Notes under the pieces: model-generated
Databases searched by the model: none
The model's input: the letters and a program-made list of their open reading frames with translations, nothing else
What the model was told of the DNA's origin: nothing
Made by a program: the position numbers and the translations under genes
Part shown: positions 5,397 through 12,396 of the stretch, piece after piece
Layout: every line of letters begins with the position of its first letter
Position numbering within the stretch: the first letter of the stretch is position 1
Source: Candidatus Aenigmatarchaeota archaeon
GTDB lineage: Archaea > Aenigmatarchaeota > Aenigmatarchaeia > GW2011-AR5 > WALA01
Length of the DNA: 12,396 bases
Direction of reading: 5' to 3'
NCBI GenBank assembly: GCA_015523085.1
Contig: WALA01000041.1
Coordinates: 1-12,396, forward strand

Positions 5397-7716
5397 ATTG
5401 GTCAATTGGCGCTCGCACGAAAACACGGAGCTCGAGTTCCACCGCGGGATAAACGTAATCATGGGAAGGATGGGCGCCGGAAAATCGTCCATAACGGACG
5501 CGATGTGCTTCGCGCTTTTCGCAACATTTCCCAACCTTCAAAAGAAGACCATAAAGCTCGACGACATAATCATGCGCACTCCGAAGGAAAAGCGCACCGC
5601 CTCGGTCGAGCTCTGGTTCGACATTGGCGGGCACGAGTACTACGTGAAACGCGTCATAGAAAAGAAGAAAGGAACAACGACGTCTGAGCTCAGAATGGAC
5701 GGAAAGCTCGTGGAGGCGCCGAAATCGAACGCCGTGACAAAAGCGGTTGAAAGCACACTTGGTCTTGACTACGACCTGTTCACGCGAGCCGTTTACAGCG
5801 AGCAGAACAACATAGACTACTTCTTATCCCTGCGCCCAACGGACAGAAAGAAGAAAATTGACGAGCTCCTCATGATAGATAGGTTCGAGAAGATGCGCGC
5901 GACCACAGTGTCCCTGATATCCAAGGCGCGTGAACGGGCAAACGAGCGTCTTCGCGACATAAACTCAATGAACGAGGAAAAGGCAAAGAAGGACGTAGCC
6001 GAAATATCATCGCGGATCGAAAGATTGGAGGGCGAAGTGTCAAATTCTATGAAAGAGCTCACTGAGAACGAGAAGAATATCGCGCTGATATCGAAGGACA
6101 TATCCGAAATGAAGTCAATGAAAGAGCGGCTCGATGCTTTGATGCGCGAAATATCATCAAAGAAGGGAGAGACTGAGTCGCTCAAGTTCGAGATGGAGCG
6201 TTTGAAGAAGTTTTACGAAATGCGCAACGAGCTCGAGAAGGAGCTTCGCGCCCTTCCAAATGTGAGCGAACTCGAATCGGAGCTTGCCAAGGTGAAATCA
6301 GAAATCAACGAGACCGTTGAAAGGATGAAGCACATAGAGTCAGAGCTCGGAAGGGTGGAGTACCTAATCGCATCAAATGAAAGGAAGAGGAAGGAGCGCG
6401 CCGTCTACGAAAACGAGATAAAAAAGTACGTCAATAAGTATGCCTCGATAGAAAACCTTGAGAAGATGATCGCTGATGAAACAAACGAAATCCAAGAATT
6501 GAAATCAAAGCTCGGGGAAGAGATTGGGAAGAAAAACGAGTTAATTGCCTCGTTGGATCAATTGAAAAAGTCGGACAAAAAATGCCCGGTGTGCGGCTCT
6601 CCACTCACGGAAGAGAAAATCAAGGCGTTGAAGAGCGAGAAGGAAAGCGCCATTCAAGACGTCGAGAAATCAATTGTGGAAATAGAAAGGAACATCGAGG
6701 ACAAGAAAGCGAGTATTGAAAAAATGAATCGCGACATCAACGTTTGGAGAAAATTGACCACGAAACTTGGCATGCTCAAAGAAGAGAGCGTTGAAGACGC
6801 ATCAGCACTCAAATCCGAAAAGCTCGAAGCCCAATCAAAGTACGATGAGCTCTCAAAGCTCGAAAAGGAGCTCAATGAAAAAATAAACAAGGTGCGCGCC
6901 GAGTCGATGGAAATACAGAAGAAGTTGGAGCACGCCAACGAGTACGAAGAGAAGAGCAAGCGACTTTCAAAGCTGTCCGATGAAATATCCGAATTTGAAT
7001 CGAGGAAATATGAAATCGAGAAGAATCTCGACATGGAGAAGCTTGAGCAGCTCGAGAATGAGCTCAGGCATCTCTACGCAAAGAGTAGCGAGATAAGCAC
7101 GTCCATTGAGAAGAACAAGCAGTTAATAAACGAGCTCAATTCATTCAAGTCCGAGCTCGAGAGCAAGATATCCCTTATAGAGAAGTACAAAAGGGAGTAC
7201 AAGATACTGTCAAAGATGGAAGAGGAGCTCAGGGAGTTCGAGAAGGCGCTTGTAAAAACGCAGGAGCAGATAAGAAAGAAAATAATAGAGGCCGTCAACA
7301 GGAACATGTCAGCCGTGTGGAAGGAGTTCTACCCATACGACGAGATACAGGACATAAGGTTGAATGCAACGGAAAACGACTACAAGCTCGAATTGTTCGA
7401 TGGAGCGGAATGGCGTGGGGTAGATGGAGTCGCATCGGGTGGTGAGAGAACGTCCGCCGCCATATCGCTTCGAATAGCGCTTTCCATATCACTCGTGAAG
7501 CAGTTGAAGTGGCTCATACTCGACGAGCCCACGCACAATCTTGACGACGCAGCCATAGATTCATTCTCGTTCATACTGAGGGAAAAACTTTCGTCGCTCG
7601 TAAATCAAATATTCATAATCACGCACGAGGAGAAGTTGGAGAACGCAGTCACGGGAAGCTTTTACAAGCTCTCAAAGGAAGGCGGGGTGACAAAAGCTGA
7701 ATTGAAAATGGAATGA
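5380..7716 (+). CDS. rad50: DNA double-strand break repair ATPase Rad50
   Basis: An SMC-like ATPase that binds Mre11 and tethers DNA ends; 778 residues. Walker A GRMGAGKSS is at 29-37, a Q-loop region with EQNNIDYFLSLRP follows, then a long Lys/Glu-rich coiled coil interrupted by the zinc hook CPVC (402-405), a returning coil, the ABC signature SGGERTSA (686-693), Walker B LILDEP (Asp715, Glu716) and IFIITHEE near the end. The non-ATG start TTG at 5380 gives MIRKIKLVNWRSHENTELEF, which lines up with the family N terminus, and has a good ribosome binding site; upstream alternatives add three or four residues. It is somewhat shorter than the roughly 880 residues of Pyrococcus Rad50, because of shorter coils. 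Its stop codon touches that of herA. Confidence 0.96.
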   Translation: MIRKIKLVNWRSHENTELEFHRGINVIMGRMGAGKSSITDAMCFALFATFPNLQKKTIKLDDIIMRTPKEKRTASVELWFDIGGHEYYVKRVIEKKKGTTTSELRMDGKLVEAPKSNAVTKAVESTLGLDYDLFTRAVYSEQNNIDYFLSLRPTDRKKKIDELLMIDRFEKMRATTVSLISKARERANERLRDINSMNEEKAKKDVAEISSRIERLEGEVSNSMKELTENEKNIALISKDISEMKSMKERLDALMREISSKKGETESLKFEMERLKKFYEMRNELEKELRALPNVSELESELAKVKSEINETVERMKHIESELGRVEYLIASNERKRKERAVYENEIKKYVNKYASIENLEKMIADETNEIQELKSKLGEEIGKKNELIASLDQLKKSDKKCPVCGSPLTEEKIKALKSEKESAIQDVEKSIVEIERNIEDKKASIEKMNRDINVWRKLTTKLGMLKEESVEDASALKSEKLEAQSKYDELSKLEKELNEKINKVRAESMEIQKKLEHANEYEEKSKRLSKLSDEISEFESRKYEIEKNLDMEKLEQLENELRHLYAKSSEISTSIEKNKQLINELNSFKSELESKISLIEKYKREYKILSKMEEELREFEKALVKTQEQIRKKIIEAVNRNMSAVWKEFYPYDEIQDIRLNATENDYKLELFDGAEWRGVDGVASGGERTSAAISLRIALSISLVKQLKWLILDEPTHNLDDAAIDSFSFILREKLSSLVNQIFIITHEEKLENAVTGSFYKLSKEGGVTKAELKME

Positions 7717-7719
7717 TCA
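7714..7719. other. Palindrome TGATCA holding both stop codons of rad50 and herA
   Basis: Bases 7714-7716 are the rad50 TGA and 7717-7719 are, on the other strand, the herA TGA. There is no base between the genes, so each transcript must run into the antisense strand of the other gene before it ends. Confidence 0.9.
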
Positions 7720-9165
7720 CATAAACGCATTCAGGTCGTCGTCATTTCTCTTTTGCTCTTTCGCGTACTCCTCGGCAAGCTTTTCCAGGTCGAAGCTGCG
7801 CTTTGAATCCATGACTTCTTTCTTCCTCACGTTGAAAACGAGCGGATACCCAGTAGCTTCGCCTATCATAATCGCCTCCCCAACGGACAGGGATGGTATC
7901 CTGCTCAAAACGGACACGTCAAGACCCTCTGAGCTCTTCTTGATGTTGTCTATGTCGTACGGATTCGTGACGCGCAGTATTATCTTCGTTCCGCATTGGC
8001 TCAACGCGGTTGTTGAAAGATGGACGGGGCGCTGCGAAATCATGACAAGGGAAGCGCCAAACTTCCTCCCTTCGCGCGCTATCTTCTCTATTATGCCCCG
8101 CGACAAAGAGCGTTCAACTTCGACGTTCTGCGGCGCGAAGTTGTGCGCCTCTTCGACTATCAAAACAAACGGTGGAACGATGCCTTCAATGCGCCTTGAG
8201 AAGAGAAGGTGGCCGAAGTAATAAAGAACTATCTGCCTCACACGCTGACTCGTCGTTTTCGAAAAATCTATTATGGACAGCTGGCCCTGCTTGCAAATCT
8301 TGTTAATGCTTGGATTGTCATAAACGCCGAAAATGTTCATTGACTTCAAGGAGCGAAGAACGCTGATTATCGGGTCGCGCGTTTTCTCATTGACAGCACT
8401 GAGGTGCTCCATAAGGTCGTCGATTGAGAACGCCTTTTTATCCGCGCGGAGCTCCCTAAGTGCCGAATCAAGCACCATTTTCTGCTTAGCCGTCAGCGAC
8501 TTGAATATGGGCCACGAAGACGAGAGATTGCTCGTGGCGATTTTTATCTCATCCACAGGAAAGAGCTCGGCACGGTCGCGGAATTTCTTGTCCTCGTAAA
8601 ACTGAACGTACTCGCCATGGACATCGGCAAGAATGATGGCAAGCGACCTCGAAGGTTCGCGTTTGAGGAGCTCTTCGATTATAACGGATGTGAGATAGGA
8701 CTTTCCCGCACCGCTCATGGCAAGTATGGCAAGGTGCTTCTGGAAAAGCTTTGTCAGGTTGACGCGAACGTCTATGCCGTTTCTCATCGAGCCGAGAAAC
8801 AGGCCGCGCTCATCAAACGAGTAGAATGCCCTGACGTCTTCTTCGGACGCTTTGTACACTTTGTCCCCGGGGTGGACGGGATAAAGCAACCGTTTCTTTG
8901 ATGGCATGACAACGAGGGGAACGACTTTGGCCACGGAGAACTCCCACTCGTCCGTTGGGAAGAACTCCTCCGGGGAGAATTCCTTTATCGTCTCCGGAAC
9001 GCTGAAGTAGTCGTTGCCGGACGCTATCTCGTCGACGCGACCGAGGAGTTTTCCGCCTTCAACGTCAACTGAAACGAATTCATCCTTGAGGACGCGACCC
9101 GTGACGACAAACCAAAACTCCGACGTGTTTGGAGTGCCGTTGATGCTTATGACTTTTCCTATCAT
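7717..9165 (-). CDS. herA: DNA end-resection helicase/translocase HerA
   Basis: A hexameric FtsK/HerA-class ATPase that with nuclease NurA and Mre11-Rad50 resects DNA ends. The 482-residue protein has an N-terminal HAS-barrel region (about 1-100), Walker A MSGAGKSY (150-157), DVHGEY (181-186), Walker B LIVEEAHNFAP (335-345), and IAREGRKFGASLVMISQRP (362-380), the usual arginine-finger/sensor stretch. The start at 9165 gives the normal short lead into the barrel; no ribosome binding site precedes it and a TATA box is centred 24.5 bases away, so the mRNA is probably leaderless. In many thermophilic archaea herA, mre11, rad50 and nurA are one operon; here herA faces mre11-rad50 tail to tail and nurA is not visible. 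Confidence 0.94.
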   Translation of the reverse strand: MIGKVISINGTPNTSEFWFVVTGRVLKDEFVSVDVEGGKLLGRVDEIASGNDYFSVPETIKEFSPEEFFPTDEWEFSVAKVVPLVVMPSKKRLLYPVHPGDKVYKASEEDVRAFYSFDERGLFLGSMRNGIDVRVNLTKLFQKHLAILAMSGAGKSYLTSVIIEELLKREPSRSLAIILADVHGEYVQFYEDKKFRDRAELFPVDEIKIATSNLSSSWPIFKSLTAKQKMVLDSALRELRADKKAFSIDDLMEHLSAVNEKTRDPIISVLRSLKSMNIFGVYDNPSINKICKQGQLSIIDFSKTTSQRVRQIVLYYFGHLLFSRRIEGIVPPFVLIVEEAHNFAPQNVEVERSLSRGIIEKIAREGRKFGASLVMISQRPVHLSTTALSQCGTKIILRVTNPYDIDNIKKSSEGLDVSVLSRIPSLSVGEAIMIGEATGYPLVFNVRKKEVMDSKRSFDLEKLAEEYAKEQKRNDDDLNAFM

Positions 9166-9185
9166 GATAAAGCTAAGGAAAGAAA

Positions 9186-9193
9186 ATTTAAAT
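9186..9193 (-). promoter_or_regulatory. TATA box for herA
   Basis: ATTTAAAT, the same palindrome as at 4242-4249, is centred 24.5 bases before the herA ATG. This places the transcription start at or next to the start codon. Confidence 0.55.
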
Positions 9194-9222
9194 AATTGGA
9201 TTCCATCTGAGCTCGTTCAACG

Positions 9223-9230
9223 CTTAAATA
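9223..9230 (+). promoter_or_regulatory. TATA box for the psmA-SBDS-exosome operon
   Basis: CTTAAATA is centred about 49 bases before the psmA ATG. The start near 9252 would leave a leader of about 23 nt that contains GGTGAG (9266-9271). TTATAAAA (9251-9258) is a nearer alternative, but would exclude that ribosome binding site from the mRNA. Confidence 0.45.
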
Positions 9231-9265
9231 GTTTTCCCATAATTCTTATTTTATAAAACATTCTT

Positions 9266-9271
9266 GGTGAG
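9266..9271 (+). promoter_or_regulatory. Ribosome binding site deciding the psmA start
   Basis: GGTGAG lies 4 bases before the ATG at 9276. It rules out the in-frame TTG at 9264, which would place the site inside the coding region. Confidence 0.65.
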
Positions 9272-9275
9272 AAGT

Positions 9276-9983
9276 ATGGAAGTTGGATTACCTGAACATA
9301 TGGGATACGACAGAGGAATTACAATATTCAGCCCTGATGGAAGACTTTATCAAGTCGAATACGCGCGTCAGGCCGTCGAAAAGGCGACGACCACGGTCGG
9401 TGTGACGTTCAAGGACGGCGCTATAATCGGCGCCATGAAAGTCTCGATGCCGCTTCTCGTCCCGGAGAGCTCAAGAAAGATTTACAAGATAGACGAGCAC
9501 ATAGGGGCGGCGACGTGCGGACTCATAGCAGATTCAAAAGTGCTCATCGACTTCGCGCGCGTCAAGGCCCAGATACACAAGATGACATACGGCGAGCCCA
9601 TCGAGATAAAGTCACTCGTCAAGGAGATCGCGCTCAAGAAGCAAATTTACACGCAATACGGAGGAACGAGACCGTTCGGCGTTTCGCTTTTGCTTATCGG
9701 AATGAACAAGACGCCGCACCTCTTCGAGACCGACCCTTCGGGAACGATGAGGGAATGGTACGCCCACGCTCTCGGGCGGGGGAGCTCCGTGGCGAAAAAG
9801 ATACTCGAAAAGGAGTACAAGCAAAACATGAGCGAGGAGGCGGCGACAAAGCTCGTCGTCAAGTGCCTCAGAGAGTCTGAGAAGAAGCTCTCCAAGGATT
9901 CCGTTGAGTTTGGAATCGTGAAGGACGGAAAGTTCAAGCTCATGAGCAAGGACGAAGTAAATAAAATACTGAAAAGTTACTAA
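9276..9983 (+). CDS. psmA: 20S proteasome alpha subunit
   Basis: Forms the outer heptameric rings of the 20S proteasome and the gate through which unfolded substrates enter. The 235-residue protein starts with a gate-type N-terminal tail, followed by the alpha signature YDRGITIFSPDGRLYQVEYA (11-30), and has SSRKIYKID (66-73), whose Lys68 corresponds to the lysine that receives the C termini of regulatory ATPases. It lacks the N-terminal active-site Thr of beta subunits, as expected. The gene opens the classical archaeal superoperon with SBDS 9 bases downstream. The Cdc48-like ATPase at the left edge is a plausible partner, by family knowledge only. It is divergent from herA with separate TATA boxes. 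Confidence 0.97.
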   Translation: MEVGLPEHMGYDRGITIFSPDGRLYQVEYARQAVEKATTTVGVTFKDGAIIGAMKVSMPLLVPESSRKIYKIDEHIGAATCGLIADSKVLIDFARVKAQIHKMTYGEPIEIKSLVKEIALKKQIYTQYGGTRPFGVSLLLIGMNKTPHLFETDPSGTMREWYAHALGRGSSVAKKILEKEYKQNMSEEAATKLVVKCLRESEKKLSKDSVEFGIVKDGKFKLMSKDEVNKILKSY

Positions 9984-9992
9984 GGTGTACGT

Positions 9993-10688
9993 ATGGTTAC
10001 TGTTGACAAGGCTATTGTAGCCAAGTTACGAAAGAATGGAAAGGAATACGAGATACTTGTTGACCCAGATGTCGTGAAATTCATCGGCAAGAAGGAAATA
10101 TCCATATCGCACGCGCTCGTTCTGAACGAAATTTTCCACGATGCAAAGAAAGGCACGCGCGTTTCTCCAATTGAGCTCAAGGAAGTTTTCGGTGTCGACG
10201 ATGTTTTCTCCGTCGCTGAAAAGATTCTCAAGGAAGGAGAAATCCAGATGACGACTCAGATGGTGAGGGAGCGAACGGAGGAAATGAGAAACCGCATCAT
10301 TGATTTCATATCGAAGAATGCGATGGACCCGGCCACACATCTGCCGCACCCACCGAAGAGAATTGAGCTCGCCATGGAGCAGGCGCACATTCACGTGGAC
10401 ATAAAGAAGCCGTTCGAAGACAACTTAAAGCGCGCGATAAACGCCATAAAGCCGATAATACCGCTGTCGTTCGACAAGGTCGGGCTCGAAATCATAGTTC
10501 CCGCAAAGTACAGCGCTCAGGCGTACGGAATCATCAAAAAGGAAATGAGCGACGGAAAGATAGATTGGCGTGGAGATGGCTCCTTATACGCAAGAATTGA
10601 GGTGACATCGGGAATCAAGTCCGAGTTATATTCCAAATTGGGTTCAATAACGCACGGAGAAGTTGAGATTAAAGAAAGAGGTGATTAG
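9993..10688 (+). CDS. sdo1: Ribosome maturation protein SBDS (Sdo1)
   Basis: The archaeal Shwachman-Bodian-Diamond protein, which in eukaryotes works with EFL1 to release eIF6 from the large ribosomal subunit. The 231-residue protein shows the three expected regions: the N-terminal FYSH domain (about 1-90, with VDKAIVAKLRKNGKEYEILVDP), a middle helical domain with the conserved THLPHPPKRIELAMEQAHIHVD (about 118-139), and a ferredoxin-like C-terminal domain. GGTG (9984-9987) precedes the ATG by 5 bases. The stop TAG is immediately followed by the rrp4 ATG. Position between psmA and the exosome genes is the common archaeal arrangement. Confidence 0.96.
   Translation: MVTVDKAIVAKLRKNGKEYEILVDPDVVKFIGKKEISISHALVLNEIFHDAKKGTRVSPIELKEVFGVDDVFSVAEKILKEGEIQMTTQMVRERTEEMRNRIIDFISKNAMDPATHLPHPPKRIELAMEQAHIHVDIKKPFEDNLKRAINAIKPIIPLSFDKVGLEIIVPAKYSAQAYGIIKKEMSDGKIDWRGDGSLYARIEVTSGIKSELYSKLGSITHGEVEIKERGD
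10678..10685 (+). promoter_or_regulatory. Near-perfect ribosome binding site for rrp4
   Basis: GAGGTGAT is fully complementary to the ATCACCTC core expected at the archaeal 16S rRNA 3' end. It lies within the last SBDS codons, 3 bases before the rrp4 ATG. Confidence 0.7.
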
Positions 10689-11345
10689 ATGAAGGAAATC
10701 GTTGTACCCGGGGAATTCCTCGGAGAAGGAATTTCCAGCTTCGGTACGTACAAGGAAGATGGAAAGGTGTACTCGAAAACCGTGGGTATACTAAACAAAA
10801 GAGGAAACGAAATACGCGTTGTTCCGTTGAATGGAGTTTACATACCAAGGCGAGGCGATGGAATAATAGCAATAGTTAAGGACATAACGTTCTCAATGTG
10901 GATACTTGACATAAACTCGCCTTACACGGCTGTGCTCTCATTGAGCGAGGGTGTTGAAGAATTCGTTGATCTGACGAAGACCGATTTGTCAAAGTACTAC
11001 AACTACGACGACGTCCTGTTCGCCAAGGTGAACAACGTCACGAAGTCAAAGACCGTTCAACTTTCCATGCGTGACCGACTTTGCAGGAAGCTCGTTGGAG
11101 GGCGACTGATAAAAGTGACCCCAACGAAAGTTCCAAGGGTCATCGGGAAAGCCGGCTCAATGGTTGAAATGATAAAGAAAAAGACGGGAACCCAAATTGT
11201 CGTCGGACAAAACGGAATAATTTGGGTGAAGGGAGAGAACCAAAGCATAGCTATTGAAGCGATACTTGAAATAGAGCGATTGTCCCACATCGAGGGTCTT
11301 ACGGACAAGATATCAAAGTTCCTCGATGAGAAGCTTAAGAGGTGA
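10689..11345 (+). CDS. rrp4: Exosome RNA-binding cap subunit Rrp4
   Basis: Forms the RNA-binding cap on the archaeal exosome ring and guides substrates into the Rrp41/Rrp42 channel. The 218-residue protein has an N-terminal domain beginning VVPGEFLGEG (5-14), an S1 domain (about 57-125), and a KH domain with GKAG (153-156) and the Rrp4-typical GQNGIIWVKG (173-182). Length and domain order are normal. It follows SBDS without a gap, and its stop overlaps the rrp41 ribosome binding site, suggesting tight translational coupling. Confidence 0.96.
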   Translation: MKEIVVPGEFLGEGISSFGTYKEDGKVYSKTVGILNKRGNEIRVVPLNGVYIPRRGDGIIAIVKDITFSMWILDINSPYTAVLSLSEGVEEFVDLTKTDLSKYYNYDDVLFAKVNNVTKSKTVQLSMRDRLCRKLVGGRLIKVTPTKVPRVIGKAGSMVEMIKKKTGTQIVVGQNGIIWVKGENQSIAIEAILEIERLSHIEGLTDKISKFLDEKLKR

Positions 11346-11346
11346 T
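11339..11346 (+). promoter_or_regulatory. Ribosome binding site deciding the rrp41 start
   Basis: GAGGTGAT, identical to the rrp4 site, spans the rrp4 stop codon (11343-11345) and lies 4 bases before the ATG at 11351. It excludes a GTG at 11342, which is inside the site. Confidence 0.7.
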
Positions 11347-11350
11347 TGTG

Positions 11351-12070
11351 ATGGCTGATATAGAATTTTTCAAAGACGGAAAAAGAATCGACGGCAGAAC
11401 GTACGACCAGCTCCGACCCATGGAGGCAAAGGCCGGAATACTGAAGAACGCGGACGGTTCTGGATACTTCAGGTTTGGGAACACGATAGCCATAGCGGGC
11501 GTTTACGGTCCGCGCGAAGTGCATCCGAAACACCTTGAAAATCCAAGGGAAGCGATATTGAGATGCACGTACAGCATGGCATCGTTCTCGACAACCGAGC
11601 GGAAGCGTCCGGGACCTGACAGAAGGTCAATTGAAATATCAAAGGTAACGACGGAAGCCCTCAAACCCGTGCTCTTCCTCGAAGAATTTCCGAGGACTTC
11701 CATAGACGTTTACATAGAGATAATACAGGCCGATGCATCGACACGGTGCGCAGGAATAAATGCGGCATCGATAGCCCTCGCGGACGCGGGAATACCGATG
11801 AGGGATCTCGTCGCAAGCGCATCGGCAGGAAAAGTTGCAGGCGAGATAGTCCTTGACATAGCGGGAAAGGAGGACACAGAGGGTGAAGTCGATCTTCCGG
11901 TCGCATACTATCCGAAAAAGAATCTTGTGACCCTTCTTCAAATGGACGGAAAGGTGAGCTTCGAAGAGTTCTCAAAAATTTTCGACCTCGCCGTGAGCGG
12001 AGCCAAAAAGGTCTACGAGGTTCAGAAGAAGGCGCTCAAGGACAAGTACAAAGAAGAGGTGGTTGAGTGA
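11351..12070 (+). CDS. rrp41: Exosome catalytic subunit Rrp41
   Basis: The phosphorolytic RNase PH-fold subunit of the archaeal exosome; it degrades RNA 3' to 5' using phosphate, and can add tails in reverse. The 239-residue protein shows KRIDGR (11-16), CTYSMASFS (72-80), PDRRSIEIS (89-97) with the phosphate-binding Arg91-Arg92 pair, QADASTRCAGINAAS (126-140), and EGEVDLPVA (177-185) with the catalytic-site Asp181. These are the features of the active subunit rather than of Rrp42. Its stop codon shares a base with the rrp42 start (TGATG). Confidence 0.96.
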   Translation: MADIEFFKDGKRIDGRTYDQLRPMEAKAGILKNADGSGYFRFGNTIAIAGVYGPREVHPKHLENPREAILRCTYSMASFSTTERKRPGPDRRSIEISKVTTEALKPVLFLEEFPRTSIDVYIEIIQADASTRCAGINAASIALADAGIPMRDLVASASAGKVAGEIVLDIAGKEDTEGEVDLPVAYYPKKNLVTLLQMDGKVSFEEFSKIFDLAVSGAKKVYEVQKKALKDKYKEEVVE

Positions 12071-12396
12071 TGTTCCACATAGATAAGGATACCATGGTAG
12101 AAATTCTAAACAAAGGAAAGAGAGTAGACAAGCGTGGATTTGATGAGTACAGGAAGATAGAGATAAAGAAAAACGTGATTCCCAAGGCGGAGGGCTCCGC
12201 CGAAGTTAAAATCGGAAACACACACGTAATAGCAGGAGTCAAGATGGACATAGGCGAGCCATTTCCGGACACTCCGGACGAAGGCGTGCTCATGACGAAC
12301 GCTGAATTCGTCCCGCTTGCGTCGTCGGACTTCGAGCCGGGACCGCCGAGCCCCGTGTCGATTGAGCTCGCCAGAGGTGTCGACCGCGCCATTCGC
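12070..12396 (+). CDS. rrp42: Exosome non-catalytic ring subunit Rrp42, N-terminal part
   Basis: The last 327 bases read 109 residues without a stop and leave the window. The visible part carries GKRVDKRGFDEYRKIEI (16-32), EGSAEVKIGNTHVIAGVK (41-58), GEPFPDTPDEGVL (62-74), and FEPGPPSPVSIELARGVDR (88-106), all typical of archaeal Rrp42, the inactive RNase PH-fold partner that alternates with Rrp41 in the hexameric ring. The start ATG overlaps the rrp41 stop by one base; GAGGTGG (12056-12062) lies 7 bases before it. The start and frame were read directly from the sequence. Confidence 0.94.
   Translation, partial: MFHIDKDTMVEILNKGKRVDKRGFDEYRKIEIKKNVIPKAEGSAEVKIGNTHVIAGVKMDIGEPFPDTPDEGVLMTNAEFVPLASSDFEPGPPSPVSIELARGVDRAIR

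Noticed and set aside
4812..5534. A 240-residue minus-strand frame antisense to mre11 and rad50
   Set aside because: The sense-strand proteins carry all conserved motifs; this frame has none and arises from the codon bias of the sense genes.
7811..8221. A 136-residue plus-strand frame antisense to herA
   Set aside because: It is a shadow of the HerA coding strand with no recognisable domain and no start signals.
1..12396. CRISPR arrays, tRNA or rRNA genes, insertion sequences and attachment sites
   Set aside because: No spaced direct repeats, cloverleaf patterns, transposase or integrase motifs, or flanking inverted repeats were seen on either strand.

Overview
This window is a compact piece of an archaeal chromosome. 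The evidence is a 20S proteasome alpha subunit followed by SBDS, Rrp4, Rrp41 and Rrp42 (the archaeal proteasome/exosome superoperon), an archaeal Mre11-Rad50 pair with HerA, a RibL-type cytidylyltransferase, a Fap7-type adenylate kinase, eL40, TATA boxes of the TTTAAATA kind, and GGTG-type ribosome binding sites. The phylum cannot be fixed by eye. The very tight packing, short Rad50 and YrdC-only TsaC would fit a reduced (for example DPANN) genome, but that is a weak inference.

Layout, left to right. (1) 1-338 (+): the C-terminal end of a Cdc48/VAT-type AAA+ ATPase, closed by a hairpin/T-tract terminator. (2) 488-700 (+): a 70-residue basic zinc-ribbon protein of unknown function, with its own TATA box and a roughly 70-nt leader carrying a 10-bp hairpin and a possible five-codon ORF. 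(3) 733-2412 (-): CTP synthase PyrG, convergent with the previous gene. (4) 2564-3815 (+): fap7-like adenylate kinase, eL40 and YrdC/TsaC, a translation-related operon. (5) 3806-4213 (-): RibL-like FAD synthase, overlapping tsaC tail to tail by 10 bp. (6) 4272-7716 (+): mre11-rad50, divergent from ribL across a single palindromic TATA element. (7) 7717-9165 (-): herA, whose stop codon directly abuts that of rad50. (8) 9276-12396 (+): psmA, SBDS, rrp4, rrp41 and the start of rrp42, continuing off the window.

The genes cover protein unfolding and degradation (Cdc48, PsmA), ribosome maturation and tRNA modification (Fap7, eL40, TsaC, SBDS), RNA decay (Rrp4/41/42), double-strand-break processing (Mre11, Rad50, HerA) and nucleotide/cofactor synthesis (PyrG, RibL). 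NurA, the usual partner of HerA, is not in the window.

No stretch longer than 300 bases lacks a gene. I see no tRNA, rRNA, CRISPR array, transposon or integrase. The window is mostly core housekeeping. The less ordinary points are the structured leader of the zinc-ribbon gene, the shared symmetric promoter at 4242-4249, the apparent split between leaderless and Shine-Dalgarno genes, the zero-gap and overlapping convergent gene ends, the separation of herA from mre11-rad50, and a striking excess of the palindrome GAGCTC.
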